A stretch of 64,000 bases of DNA. It comes from Bradyrhizobium sp. CB2312. GTDB lineage: Bacteria > Pseudomonadota > Alphaproteobacteria > Rhizobiales > Xanthobacteraceae. Positions 24,619 through 33,674 of the stretch are shown in pieces. The position numbers and the translations under genes were made by a program. The notes beneath the pieces are model-generated. The model was not told where the DNA came from and made no database searches. It saw nothing but the letters and a program-made list of their open reading frames with translations. Location of the stretch: NCBI RefSeq assembly GCF_029714425.1, contig NZ_CP121668.1, forward strand, positions 7,337,501 to 7,401,500, given 5' to 3'. Each line of letters starts with the position of its first letter. The first letter of the stretch is position 1.

Positions 24619-26151
24619 ATGAACGCCATTCCACCCGCCCGCGCCCAGCTCAGATCCCGCCGTGTCAATCTCGACACCGGCCGGGAAAACGTCGTTGTAA
24701 TCTCCCGCCGCTCAACGGCGCTGCGGCCGGACCTGTTTCGAGGATTTTCGAGAGTCGAGCTGCGTAGCGGCTCGAAGACGCAGCTGGCGACGGTCCTTCT
24801 CACCGATGACGACAGCCTGGTCGGGCCCGACGAGCTTGGCATGGCCGAGCCTGCTTTTCGCCGCTTTGGCCAGCCGGCAGGCAGCTACATTGCGGTCACC
24901 CCTGCTCCTTCGCCAGCAAGTCTGGACGCGGTTCGCTCCAAGATTCAGGGCAAGACCCTCGAGGCTTCCGAGATCGGCGCCGTCATCGACGATCTCGTGC
25001 ACTATCGCTATTCGGATATGGAAATCGCCGCGTTCCTCGTCAGCTCCGCCAATTTCATGACATCCGGTGAGTTGATCGCTCTTACGGAGGCCATGGCGAG
25101 AGCCGGAACGCAGCTCAGATGGAATGCCAGGACCGTCGTCGACAAGCATTGCATTGGCGGCATTCCCGGCAATCGCACGTCCATGATCGTGGTCCCGATT
25201 GTGGCTGCGCACGGACTGACAATCCCGAAGACGTCGTCGCGCGCGATCACGTCGCCTGCCGGAACGGCCGATACCATGGAGGTACTGGCCCGGGTCGACC
25301 TCAGCGTCGAAGCGATGAAGGAGGTCGTTGCCTCCTGCAATGGCTGCCTTGCCTGGGGCGGACACGTCAATCTGTCGCCGGCAGATGACATCCTGATCGG
25401 CGTCGAGCGGCCGCTGGCGCTGGATACGCACGAACAGATGGTTGCATCCATTGTGTCGAAGAAGCTGGCCGCCGGCTCGACGCATCTTCTCATCGACCTT
25501 CCCGTCGGGCCTAACGCCAAGCTTACGACTGCATCGCAGGCTATGCGGCTCCGCAAGCTGTTTCAGTTCGTCGGCGATCGGTTTGGCCTCGAAGTGGAGG
25601 TCGTGACCACCGATGGACGGCAGCCCATCGGCAACGGTATCGGCCCGGCGCTTGAGGCCCAGGACGTGATGGCAGTCCTCGCCAATGAGCCCCAGGCCCC
25701 GCGCGATCTTCGAGAGAAGTCGCTACGCCTTGCCGCACACCTTCTGGAACACGACCCTGACTTGCGCGGAGGCGCTGGCTATGCACGTGCAAGCGAGCTC
25801 CTGGAGAGCGGGGCGGCGCTTCGACAGATGGTGAAGATCATCGAGGCCCAGGGCCCAGCGCCTTCCGCCAGCGAAATCGGTAGTCTTACCCTCGACATTC
25901 ACGCCGCAAGAGACGGTGTCGTCTCCGCGATCGATTGCTTGCGCCTCAACCGGCTGGCGCGGACGGCAGGCGCCCCGCTCGACAAGGGCGCAGGCATCAA
26001 GTTGTTCAAGAAGATTGGCAATCGGGTCGAGCAAGGGGAGCCGCTCTATCGCATTCACGCGTTCGAGCCCTCGGGGTTTGACCTCGCTGTCGGCATGGCC
26101 CAGCTGGACTCTGCTTACCGGATCGAACCGCAAGCCGGGGCAGCGCCATGA
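24619..26151 (+). CDS. AMP phosphorylase / thymidine phosphorylase family protein
   Basis: A 510-residue protein of the long (archaeal AMP phosphorylase-like) branch of the pyrimidine phosphorylase family. It keeps the N-terminal domain before the catalytic core that ordinary DeoA enzymes lack. Core motifs are [16 protein letters not shown] (phosphate loop), [18 protein letters not shown] and [18 protein letters not shown]. Archaeal enzymes split nucleoside monophosphates to base and ribose-1,5-bisphosphate. I start at ATG 24619 ([16 protein letters not shown]); the frame opens at 24526. Its TGA overlaps the next ATG, so it is coupled to the PRPP-synthetase-like gene. Confidence 0.9.
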   Translation: MNAIPPARAQLRSRRVNLDTGRENVVVISRRSTALRPDLFRGFSRVELRSGSKTQLATVLLTDDDSLVGPDELGMAEPAFRRFGQPAGSYIAVTPAPSPASLDAVRSKIQGKTLEASEIGAVIDDLVHYRYSDMEIAAFLVSSANFMTSGELIALTEAMARAGTQLRWNARTVVDKHCIGGIPGNRTSMIVVPIVAAHGLTIPKTSSRAITSPAGTADTMEVLARVDLSVEAMKEVVASCNGCLAWGGHVNLSPADDILIGVERPLALDTHEQMVASIVSKKLAAGSTHLLIDLPVGPNAKLTTASQAMRLRKLFQFVGDRFGLEVEVVTTDGRQPIGNGIGPALEAQDVMAVLANEPQAPRDLREKSLRLAAHLLEHDPDLRGGAGYARASELLESGAALRQMVKIIEAQGPAPSASEIGSLTLDIHAARDGVVSAIDCLRLNRLARTAGAPLDKGAGIKLFKKIGNRVEQGEPLYRIHAFEPSGFDLAVGMAQLDSAYRIEPQAGAAP

Positions 26152-27068
26152 TCAGGAGTGCAGCTCAATGGCTGCCCACCTCCACCCATTTCGGGCCTCG
26201 GCTTGCTGAAATTCTGGGTATTGTCGGCCATGAAATCCTCTTGCATCGATTTCCCGATGGGGAGCTGCGGGCAACCGTCGGCCCAGCGGCGACCACCACG
26301 ATAGTCTGTTGCTCGCTCAATCAACCTAATGAAAAGCTGATTGCGCTGCTGTTTGCTGCGGAGGCCTTGCGGCGCGATGGAGCCAAGCGTCTCGTGCTCG
26401 TTTCGCCATATCTCGGCTACATGCGCCAGGACGCGGCGTTCCATCCGGGTGAGGCGATTAGTCAGCGCGCAATCGGCACCCTTCTGGCGAACACCTTCGA
26501 TTGCGTCATCACGTTTGATGCGCATCTCCATCGGACGCCGAACCTCGCCGAGGTCTTTCCTGGTATTGAAGCGCACAACCTGTCGGCGGCTCCTGCGATC
26601 GAAGCTGTGCTTCGTGCCGAGACAGTCGCGCCCACGACCGTTGTGGTCGGTCCCGATGAAGAATCGCGATCTTGGGTGGCCGACATTGCCGGCCGTCTCG
26701 GACTTGCGTACAGCGTGGCGCGAAAAGTACGCCGGAGTGATCAGTCGGTGCAGATCGCCTTCACAGACGCGTCGCTGTTCGCCGGCCGTCCCGTGCTCTT
26801 CATCGACGACATCGTGTCGTCCGGTGGGACCCTTACCGCCTGTGCGGAAGCTCTTGCCGCGTCAGGAGCCTCTTCTATCGAGGCCATCATCGTTCACGCA
26901 CTATTTCCGCGCGCACTGATGACAGCGTTCGGTCGCGCCGGCATTCGTTCCGTCCGATCCACCAACAGCGTGCCACATCCAACCAACGCCATCCGCCTCG
27001 ACGAACTTCTCGCTCGCGCGTTGCGGCGGGAAGTTGTTGGCATGCCGGAGACTGGGAGCCCCCCGTGA
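26148..27068 (+). CDS. Ribose-phosphate pyrophosphokinase (PRPP synthetase)-like protein
   Basis: The 306-residue protein has the PRPP synthetase layout: [13 protein letters not shown] near 33-45, [19 protein letters not shown] (ATP loop) near 86, [23 protein letters not shown], and the ribose-phosphate loop [11 protein letters not shown] at about 219-229. The flexible loop and the ASLxPAGGV-type region differ from housekeeping Prs, so it is a diverged paralog. It overlaps both neighbours (ATGA upstream, GTGA downstream). The context suggests it acts on ribose phosphates released by the phosphorylase; whether it accepts ribose-1,5-bisphosphate is inference. Confidence 0.88.
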   Translation: MIRSAAQWLPTSTHFGPRLAEILGIVGHEILLHRFPDGELRATVGPAATTTIVCCSLNQPNEKLIALLFAAEALRRDGAKRLVLVSPYLGYMRQDAAFHPGEAISQRAIGTLLANTFDCVITFDAHLHRTPNLAEVFPGIEAHNLSAAPAIEAVLRAETVAPTTVVVGPDEESRSWVADIAGRLGLAYSVARKVRRSDQSVQIAFTDASLFAGRPVLFIDDIVSSGGTLTACAEALAASGASSIEAIIVHALFPRALMTAFGRAGIRSVRSTNSVPHPTNAIRLDELLARALRREVVGMPETGSPP

Positions 27069-28660
27069 GCGTCACCATCCAGTTTTGCGGCGCCGCCCGC
27101 ACCGTTACCGGCTCCTGCTATCTCTTTGCTACGCCGAAAGGACAATTCCTGGTCGATTGCGGGCTGTTCCAGGGACCGAAAACGTTGAAAGCGCTGAACT
27201 ATGGTGCATTCCCGTTTTGCCCCGCGGATGTCGATGCCGTTTTGCTGACGCATGCCCACATCGACCACAGCGGGCTCCTGCCGAAGCTCAAGCGTGAGGG
27301 CTTTTCAGGCCCGATCGTGGCGACGCGCGGCACCATCGACCTCTGCTCCTACATGCTTCCCGACGCAGGCAACATCCAGGAAACGGAGGTTGCCGCCTTG
27401 AACCGCCGAAACGCCGCCCGAGGGCGGGCCGCCGTCACGCCCATCTACAGCCAGGCCGATGCGATTGCGACGCTCGATGCCTTCCGCCCGGTCGAATACC
27501 AGACGTGGCACACGGTGGTGCCGGGCGTACGCGCCCGCTATTGGAATGCCGGCCATTTGCTCGGCTCGGCTTCGATAGAGCTGGAATTCGCCGATCAAGG
27601 CAAAAACGGAGGGCCGTTGCGTGTCTTGATGTCGGGTGACATCGGCCCAGACGCCAAATTGCTGGAGCCGGATCCGGAGGCACCGACCAACTTCGATTAC
27701 GTATTTTGCGAGTCGACCTACGGCGATAGCGACCGCCCGTCCACAACTCACGCGCTGCGGCGCGCGCATCTCGCCCAGGAGGTGCGCGATGCCGCCAGCG
27801 GACGCGGCGCGCTGCTAATCCCCGCTTTTGCGGTAGAACGCACCCAGGAGCTGATCGTCGACCTGGCCGACTTGATGGCCCGCGGCGAGATTCCGACCGC
27901 ACCGATCTTCCTCGATTCGCCTTTGGCGATCCGTGCGACGGAAGTCTTCCGGAATAACGCGGCCAGCCTCGATCCGAGCGTCGGTCTGGACCGGCTTCTG
28001 ACCTCCAGTCAGTTGCACTTCACGGAAACCGTTGATGAAAGCAAGTCGATCGCCAGGCTCTCCGGCTTTCACATCATCATTGCCGCAAGCGGAATGTGCG
28101 ACGCCGGCCGCATCCGCCATCATCTGAAGCGATGGTTGTGGCGCAGGGAGTGCACGGTCCTGCTTGCGGGATTCCAGGCTCAAGGCACCCTAGGCCGCTT
28201 CCTGCGAGATGGCGCGAAAGCGGTGAGGATTCAGGGCGAAGAGATCAAAGTCGCTGCGAGGATTCGATATATCGACGAATACTCCGGGCACGCCGACGGT
28301 CCGGAACTCGCGCGCTGGATTGCCGCTCGGCGTCCCATTCATCGTGGTCTGTTGATCGTGCATGGGGAAGAGCACGCGCTCGGAGGCCTTCTGCACCGGG
28401 TCGCCGAACGGACCGTGCCAACAGCGCAGATTTTCACGCCGATGCTGGACGACGTCTACGAATTATCGACAGCCGCGCCGACACCGATCGACGTTGCTCG
28501 CCGCCGCAGGCTCGCTCCCGATGCAGTCGTCAACCTCGATTGGCACAACGATATGTCCAAACTGCTTCTCGATATCAACGACCAGATCGAAGCGGCCGCA
28601 GACGATCGATCACGGGGCGTGATCATCCGAAAATTGCGCAGAGCGCTCGAAGAGATGTGA
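27065..28660 (+). CDS. Beta-CASP metallo-beta-lactamase RNase (CPSF-like)
   Basis: A 531-residue metallo-hydrolase. It starts at GTG 27065 ([20 protein letters not shown]), overlapping the previous stop. The metal motif is THAHIDHSGLLP (about 59-70). The beta-CASP insert holds ASGMCDAGRIRHHL, and the RMMBL end has YIDEYSGHADGPEL. Relatives are RNA endo/exonucleases of the CPSF-73 type. As the third gene of a tightly coupled operon with AMP phosphorylase and a PRPP-synthetase-like enzyme, it may supply nucleotides from RNA. Nuclease activity is inferred from motifs. Confidence 0.92.
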   Translation: MSVTIQFCGAARTVTGSCYLFATPKGQFLVDCGLFQGPKTLKALNYGAFPFCPADVDAVLLTHAHIDHSGLLPKLKREGFSGPIVATRGTIDLCSYMLPDAGNIQETEVAALNRRNAARGRAAVTPIYSQADAIATLDAFRPVEYQTWHTVVPGVRARYWNAGHLLGSASIELEFADQGKNGGPLRVLMSGDIGPDAKLLEPDPEAPTNFDYVFCESTYGDSDRPSTTHALRRAHLAQEVRDAASGRGALLIPAFAVERTQELIVDLADLMARGEIPTAPIFLDSPLAIRATEVFRNNAASLDPSVGLDRLLTSSQLHFTETVDESKSIARLSGFHIIIAASGMCDAGRIRHHLKRWLWRRECTVLLAGFQAQGTLGRFLRDGAKAVRIQGEEIKVAARIRYIDEYSGHADGPELARWIAARRPIHRGLLIVHGEEHALGGLLHRVAERTVPTAQIFTPMLDDVYELSTAAPTPIDVARRRRLAPDAVVNLDWHNDMSKLLLDINDQIEAAADDRSRGVIIRKLRRALEEM

Positions 28661-28689
28661 ACGGCCCGAAATGTCGAAGATGCACTTGA

Positions 28690-29802
28690 TCAAAGTAGCC
28701 TTATTCGAGGCGCGGCAAGGCCAGTGAACCAGGTCAGCAAGGTGGCAAAGACGGTAAGAAGGGCGATGCCCGTGCCGCTGACTATGACTTGAGCGAGCAC
28801 GCCGTCAAATACGGTTCTCAGAAAGATATATGCCGCAAGGGACAACAAGACGCCCACACAGTAGATCTCAAGCGAATTCTCTCCGCAACGAACGGCTCCC
28901 AGCAGCGCGCTCGACCGCAAAGCGGCCCAATGCGCCGGCACGAGATTGGTGATACAGATCGACAGCGCAAGGAAATGCAGAAGTCGCAGCGGATCAAGGT
29001 CCGGCTTGTTTATCGGGTAGATCAAGCCTTTCAGGAACTGCGGAACTGCGAGCTCAAGAGCCGGACTGATCCAGCTCATTGCAACAGCTAGCGACCAAAT
29101 CAGGTATGCGGCCGACAGTGCGAACACCGGACGTGACGTCACGAGTGGCATTAGCCGCCAGCGCCCCACCACCACCCACCATCCACCCAGCGTGACGAGA
29201 AACTGCCAGGCGAGCGGGTTGAAGTACCAGTCGTTCGTCGGCCATCCCCGAAAATTCCAGCCGTATATCTGAACCAGGCCATACAACAGGGCCGAAGCGG
29301 CCAAAACGGCATTTGGCCATCTGAGCAAAAGCAAAAGCCACGGTGCAAACAGCAAATGGAAGAGCACGAAGGTCGGCAGCACATCCGTATTGACGGGCCG
29401 GTATTGCAGGATTGCCGCACGCGACAGCGCTTCTCCCGGCTTCTGCAAGACGATCGCCACATTTGCCTCGTCTGCGAGGTCGGCATCCATCCAATGAACG
29501 GCCACGACCAGAAATAGCGTCAACAGCAGAAATGCCGAATAAATCTCCCAGCTCCGTCGAACCGTATGACAGATCGTCGCCCAAGTCCCAGCGCTTCTGA
29601 ACACGTGTCCATATGCCATCGTACACGTCAACCCCGAGACAAACATGAAGACTTCCGTGGTGTCGCTGAATCCATAGTGGCTCAAGGTGAGCCAACTGCA
29701 GATATTCCCCGGGATGTGGTTGATGAAGACGAACCAGAGTGCAATGCCTCTGCAGGCATCGAGCCGAATGTCTCGGTCTGGCATATCGTCGAGCGGGCCC
29801 AT
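28690..29802 (-). CDS. OpgC-domain membrane acyltransferase-like protein
   Basis: A 370-residue polytopic membrane protein with about ten helices. It begins DIRLDACRGIALWFVFINHIPGN, the OpgC/acyltransferase-3 start with the conserved arginine and histidine. In Escherichia coli OpgC succinylates osmoregulated periplasmic glucans; rhizobial relatives are thought to decorate glucans too. The start may be ATG 29802 or 29784. It converges with the nuclease gene and has no FixK-type box directly upstream. Confidence 0.88.
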   Translation of the reverse strand: MGPLDDMPDRDIRLDACRGIALWFVFINHIPGNICSWLTLSHYGFSDTTEVFMFVSGLTCTMAYGHVFRSAGTWATICHTVRRSWEIYSAFLLLTLFLVVAVHWMDADLADEANVAIVLQKPGEALSRAAILQYRPVNTDVLPTFVLFHLLFAPWLLLLLRWPNAVLAASALLYGLVQIYGWNFRGWPTNDWYFNPLAWQFLVTLGGWWVVVGRWRLMPLVTSRPVFALSAAYLIWSLAVAMSWISPALELAVPQFLKGLIYPINKPDLDPLRLLHFLALSICITNLVPAHWAALRSSALLGAVRCGENSLEIYCVGVLLSLAAYIFLRTVFDGVLAQVIVSGTGIALLTVFATLLTWFTGLAAPRIRLL

Positions 29803-29836
29803 CGCAATTGTTCAGAATATCTCTGCCCGGCCAATC

Positions 29837-30307
29837 CTACTCCCTTAAGGCTCGCCCAGGCTCCCTAAGACAGCTCTCCAGCGCTGTAAGCATCTGCATT
29901 CGGCCAACGATACCCACGACCTTTCTCTTGCGGAGCACCGGCACCTGCGAGATCTGGTAGACATCCATTTCCTTGACGACCGCATCGATCGTCGCATTCT
30001 CGTCGACGCAAACGGGGTGACGGCTCATGACCGCTTCGACCCGCAGTCCCCTGGTTCGCTCACGAGCGAGCTCGCCTTCCTGCTTCCCCAGTAGCCATTC
30101 GAGCCAACACCCCTCGGGATAGGTGACGCCTAGCTCATGACGATGGAGGAAATCGCCTTCGGCAATGATGCCGACCAAGGCCCCTTCATTATCGAGGACC
30201 GGCAGGCCGCGTTGATTGGTCTCGAGCAGGAGATGGAGGGCCTCCAGCAACGGCGCTTCCGGCTTCACGGTTGCGAACGAGGTCCGCATGATATCTGACG
30301 CCCTCAT
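29837..30307 (-). CDS. CBS-domain pair protein
   Basis: The 156-residue protein has two CBS motifs: residues about 1-60 (MRASDIMRTSFATVKPEAPLLEAL...GIIAEGDFL) and about 92-145 (VEAVMSRHPVCVDENATIDA...VVGIVGRMQ). CBS pairs bind adenine nucleotides and sense energy charge. The second domain reads VVKEMDVYQISQVPVLRKRKV. It lies between the OpgC-like gene and a universal stress gene on the same strand. A stretch of 91 bases separates it from the latter. The target is unknown. Confidence 0.93.
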   Translation of the reverse strand: MRASDIMRTSFATVKPEAPLLEALHLLLETNQRGLPVLDNEGALVGIIAEGDFLHRHELGVTYPEGCWLEWLLGKQEGELARERTRGLRVEAVMSRHPVCVDENATIDAVVKEMDVYQISQVPVLRKRKVVGIVGRMQMLTALESCLREPGRALRE

Positions 30308-30398
30308 TGCTTCTCTCCCATCGGAACCGTGTCTCGACCCTCATGATCGCGGCATTGAGCAGCCATTAATTGACCCGAATAGAAGGGGCGTTGCGCGC

Positions 30399-31220
30399 CT
30401 AGTGGGCCATCAGCAGGCAGACTCGCGCCTGTTGGAGGAGGCTATGCGTCATGCCGCCAAATATCCATTCGCCCAACCTGCTATGTCCATAGCCTCCAGT
30501 AACGATGAGGTCGGCACCGACGCCCGCGGCAAGGCGAATGAGATAGTCAGCATCCGGCTCCGCCGTATGCACACGAACTTCGTGCTCGCAGCTCACGCCA
30601 TGTTTTTTGAGATAGTTGGCCACATCCCGGCCCCCGCCATGTGCCGCATCCTGTTCGTCCGGTGTGCAGATTTCGGCGATCGTGACCTTCGACGCCCGTA
30701 TCAAGAACGGCAGCGCTTCGCGAACGGCGAGACGCGCTTCCCGAGTATCCTTCCAGCCGATCACGATGCGATCGCCGGCCAGTTCCGTCACACCGTCCGG
30801 CACCGAAAGCGTGGGACGGCCCATTCGCAACATGGCGCCGGCGGAATCGAGATACCGGGGGGTCATTGGCCTTAAGCTGTTTCGCTTGACGACAACAAGG
30901 TCAGCAGCCCTGGCTTGCTCAGCAAGAAACTCAGTCGGGAATCCGATTGCCGAGCGCCATTCAACCTTTTCGCTTGGAAGGCGGACAATTCGCCTGAACC
31001 ACATCTCTTTGGCCGACAGCGTTGCCCGTATGCGCTCGAGATCCTCGGCTGTCGTCTCCTGGATTATCACGCCCTCGGCAGCTATCGTGGGTTCTGTCGC
31101 GATCGCCGCGACACCGAGGATGGACGCCTCAAATCCACGCGCGATGCCTTCCGCGACGGCAATCTGCCCTTCTTCCTGCTGCTCCGGATGGACGTAGACC
31201 ATGACGCTGGCGAAAGACAT
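30399..31220 (-). CDS. Universal stress protein, tandem UspA domains
   Basis: The 273-residue protein has two Usp folds. The N-terminal one starts FASVMVYVHPEQQEEGQIAVAE. The C-terminal one carries the full ATP signature GGYGHSRLGEWIFGGMTHSLL and ends VCLLMAH. It differs from the 18.3 kb paralog in the first half. A strong FixK-type box lies 61 bases upstream of its ATG at 31220. The CBS gene follows on the same strand and may be co-transcribed. Confidence 0.93.
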   Translation of the reverse strand: MSFASVMVYVHPEQQEEGQIAVAEGIARGFEASILGVAAIATEPTIAAEGVIIQETTAEDLERIRATLSAKEMWFRRIVRLPSEKVEWRSAIGFPTEFLAEQARAADLVVVKRNSLRPMTPRYLDSAGAMLRMGRPTLSVPDGVTELAGDRIVIGWKDTREARLAVREALPFLIRASKVTIAEICTPDEQDAAHGGGRDVANYLKKHGVSCEHEVRVHTAEPDADYLIRLAAGVGADLIVTGGYGHSRLGEWIFGGMTHSLLQQARVCLLMAH

Positions 31221-31281
31221 GTCGGCACTCCGATGGACTAGAATTAGTGGTCAATAATCGCGCGTCGGGCCGCCTCACGGC

Positions 31282-31295
31282 TTGATGCACATCAA
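31282..31295. promoter_or_regulatory. FixK/FNR-type box (TTGATGCACATCAA)
   Basis: TTGAT-GCAC-ATCAA has the ideal half-sites. It lies 61 bases before the minus-strand universal stress gene. Confidence 0.82.
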
Positions 31296-31347
31296 GCGCG
31301 AAAATGTGCTCTCGCAGCACAGGCTGCCCCCCTGCGAGCAACCTGCC

Positions 31348-31794
31348 CTACTCGTCCAGCAAATGCCTTTCGATGTCACCGACCGGATGCCTGGTGAGGT
31401 CTTTGGCAAGCTCCGCCACGATCCGTCGCTTTACATCAGGATGAAAATCCGACCGAAGCGCCGCCAGAGTGCGCGGCGGTGCGACGATGATCAGCGCCGT
31501 CGACGGCTCGCCGCGTACAATGCGCTCCACGGCAACCGCCACCTGCTTCACAAAGCGGCGCTCCTCGAGCTCATGCCAATCGGTGGCCTCCAAGGCGCTT
31601 CTCTGCCCGCTATGCGAGGCTTTGCTCACCCGGCCAGGCCGATCGCTTCCCTGGTCATGAGCCGGCGGGTTCTGATCCTCGAAGGCGGCTTCTACCTTCA
31701 AATGCGGGAACTTCTCGTCGCCTTCGTTCCGGAAGAATAGCGCCTTTCGCCCGTCGCCGACGAACACTACGGCACGATGCGGTATCTTGGTCAT
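31348..31794 (-). CDS. Host-attachment (PF10116, baeRF-like) protein
   Basis: The 148-residue protein starts at ATG 31794 (MTKIPHRAVVFVGDGRKALFF), 7 bases after AGGGAGGAA. The family was named from attachment-defective Agrobacterium but is related to archaeo-eukaryotic release factor 1 domains (baeRF), which hints at a ribosome role under stress. Family features are the early VxVGDGxKALFFRN, a central Asp/Gly/Arg-rich loop (DQGSDRPGRV), and ALIIVAPPRTLAALR. A perfect FixK-type box lies 55 bases upstream. Confidence 0.88.
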   Translation of the reverse strand: MTKIPHRAVVFVGDGRKALFFRNEGDEKFPHLKVEAAFEDQNPPAHDQGSDRPGRVSKASHSGQRSALEATDWHELEERRFVKQVAVAVERIVRGEPSTALIIVAPPRTLAALRSDFHPDVKRRIVAELAKDLTRHPVGDIERHLLDE

Positions 31795-31849
31795 GCGAAT
31801 TTCCTCCCTAGAAGGTCGACAATTCTGACCGCTCGGCAGGCCCCCTCGC

Positions 31850-31863
31850 TTGATCCCGATCAA
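31850..31863. promoter_or_regulatory. FixK/FNR-type box (TTGATCCCGATCAA)
   Basis: TTGAT-CCCG-ATCAA has ideal half-sites. It lies 55 bases upstream of the host-attachment gene on the minus strand. Confidence 0.82.
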
Positions 31864-31943
31864 TCTCGACCGCTCTCAATCCGGCAAGATGCCGACAAAC
31901 TGAAGCTGAGCGATTGATACGGAGGTTGTCATGCAGGCACGCA

Positions 31944-32048
31944 CCGTCCGTGGCCGAACGAACGGCCATCCGCGTAGCGGCCGAAGCTATTCCTGGCGTC
32001 GTGACGGTGAATGATCACCTGCTTGAGACACCGACCTTCGTGTATTGA
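31944..32048 (+). pseudogene. BON-domain protein, C-terminal remnant
   Basis: One frame reads VAERTAIRVAAEAIPGVVTV, then NDHLLETPTFVY and a stop at 32046-32048. This matches the last strand-helix-strand of a BON domain as found at the end of CBS-BON proteins in Bradyrhizobium (xAAExIPGVxxVNDHL). No start codon, ribosome site or N-terminal part is present; the preceding 80 bases carry the FixK box of the opposite gene. The fragment is too short to function alone and looks like the scar of a deleted neighbour. Confidence 0.6.
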
Positions 32049-32086
32049 CGCGAAGCAGAACGCCGGATTTGCGTCAGGAGGTATGC

Positions 32087-32299
32087 ATGGCACATTTTGT
32101 CGTCCGCTTTATCAAAGATATAGTCGGCGACCAGGGCCAGCCTTGCGAGGCGTGCCAGCACACGATCGACGTCGATGCGCGGGACGAGACGGAAGCGGCT
32201 CGCCTGGCGAAGCAGAAATTCTGCGAGGGGCGCGCGATTCGGGACTGGTCACTTCACGCCGATCGGATCGACGTGGAGCCGGCCGACTTTCCGTCTTAA
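32087..32299 (+). CDS. Small conserved hypothetical protein (70 aa)
   Basis: The 70-residue protein starts at ATG 32087 (MAHFVVRFIKDIVGDQGQP), with CAGGAGG about 6 bases upstream. It has three cysteines, CEAC at about 18-21 and FC near 46, and an acidic tail. Rhizobial genomes carry similar short proteins, often near stress genes. No function is recognised. It is not directly preceded by a FixK-type box. Confidence 0.75.
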   Translation: MAHFVVRFIKDIVGDQGQPCEACQHTIDVDARDETEAARLAKQKFCEGRAIRDWSLHADRIDVEPADFPS

Positions 32300-32450
32300 G
32301 CGGATCGGCAACGCGCTGTGGCGATCGATCGAGCAACGTGCCGGCCAAGAGATGCAGCGCCGCGACGATCTGCTCGCTGTTCGCCGCGGATCCTATAGCC
32401 GCGGCTCTCGCTTCTCATCAATCGACGAGCAGTCAGTGGATCGTGCTCAG

Positions 32451-32464
32451 TTGATGCAAATCAA
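32451..32464. promoter_or_regulatory. FixK/FNR-type box (TTGATGCAAATCAA)
   Basis: TTGAT-GCAA-ATCAA has ideal half-sites. It lies 79 bases before the start of the RND adaptor gene. Confidence 0.82.
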
Positions 32465-32543
32465 CCCACCAAGGCGCTGGGGGAGTAAGCAGACTCTGCA
32501 ATCACGGGACGCTTCGGCTGCTCGGTGACAGAGGACATCCGTC

Positions 32544-33674
32544 ATGCAACGCCGGCAGGCGCCTTTCCGTCCGAATCCAATTCGGAGCGGGACCTACGCT
32601 CTTCTTGCGCTCGCACTTAGTTTTCTGCCTTCAGTGTCGATGGCGGAAGACGAGGTGAAGCTAAGCGCCGCGCAGGCTCAGAATCTCGGAGTCCGGGTGA
32701 CGCATCCGGTATCGAGCCGTACCGACCAGACGTTGCCCTACCCGGCACAGATCGTGATCCCAACGCCGCAATTATGGGTCGTCAGCGCTCCCGTTGCGGG
32801 GATGGTCTCCAATCTGGCTGTCGCTCGCGGAGATCGTGTCAACGCCGGCCAGCCGCTCGTCACGCTGGAAAGCCCAAGCTTCGTTTCGCAGCAACGCGAG
32901 TATCTGCAAGCGGTCGCGCAAGAAGTTCTGGCTGCCCAGCAGCTCAAGCGCAACGCCGACCTGTTTGAAGGCAAGGCGGTGCCGCAGCGTGTGCTGGAGG
33001 CGAGCCAGACCGAGGCGCGGCAAGCGAGCATCACGGTCGCAGAGCGACGCCAGATGTTGCGCCTGAGCGGATTGTCCGATGAAGCCGTCTCGCGGCTGAC
33101 CAACGAGGCGGCGATCAGCGCGAGGCTGACCGTCCAGGCACCGCAGGCGGCTTCCGTCGTTGATATCGCGGTTTCGCCAGGCCAGCGGCTCGAGCAGTCC
33201 GCGCCGCTCGTCAAGCTCGCGCAGCTATCGTCACTCTGGGCAGAGATCGCGATTCCAGCGGCCAACATCCGTGCGATCCGCACCGGTGCGAAGATTGAAA
33301 TCGAAGGCTATGCCATACCGGGCACCGTCGTGCTGGTCTCCGAGACCACGGATGCGGCAACTCAGACCATTTTGGTGCGCGCGGAAATCCCCAACAATGG
33401 TGAGCTGCATCCTGGCCAGACAGCTGCGGCACGCATCGGCTTCCTCTCCGCCGGCGAAAGCGCTTGGGAGATTCCCTATAGCGGGCTGGTCCGCCGCGGC
33501 GAACAGACTTCTGTCTTCGTGGCCATCGACGGCGGCTTCCGCGTCGTTCCAGTCACTCTGCTCGCGGAAGATCAGGACCACGTCGTGGTCTCCGGCCCTA
33601 TCACGGACAAGAACGAGATCGCGATCGGTGGCATCTCGGCGCTTCGCGGTATTCTCTCTGGGTTGGGGCCATAG
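32544..33674 (+). CDS. RND efflux periplasmic adaptor (CusB/CzcB-like)
   Basis: A 376-residue membrane fusion protein. It has a signal sequence (about 15-34, ending SVSMA) and two lipoyl halves around a hairpin, first PVAGMVSNLAVARGDRVNAGQPLVTLESP and later VQAPQAASVVDIAVSPGQRLE. The barrel and membrane-proximal domain end with ISALRGILSG. GAGG precedes the ATG. Its stop abuts the RND pump gene with no gap. The missing His/Met-rich N-terminus makes the metal unclear; it could be copper, cobalt or nickel. Confidence 0.92.
   Translation: MQRRQAPFRPNPIRSGTYALLALALSFLPSVSMAEDEVKLSAAQAQNLGVRVTHPVSSRTDQTLPYPAQIVIPTPQLWVVSAPVAGMVSNLAVARGDRVNAGQPLVTLESPSFVSQQREYLQAVAQEVLAAQQLKRNADLFEGKAVPQRVLEASQTEARQASITVAERRQMLRLSGLSDEAVSRLTNEAAISARLTVQAPQAASVVDIAVSPGQRLEQSAPLVKLAQLSSLWAEIAIPAANIRAIRTGAKIEIEGYAIPGTVVLVSETTDAATQTILVRAEIPNNGELHPGQTAAARIGFLSAGESAWEIPYSGLVRRGEQTSVFVAIDGGFRVVPVTLLAEDQDHVVVSGPITDKNEIAIGGISALRGILSGLGP

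Noticed and set aside
28680..28700. TTGATCAAAG near 28688 as a FixK-type box
   Set aside because: The two half-sites overlap with no N4 spacer, so it does not fit the motif.
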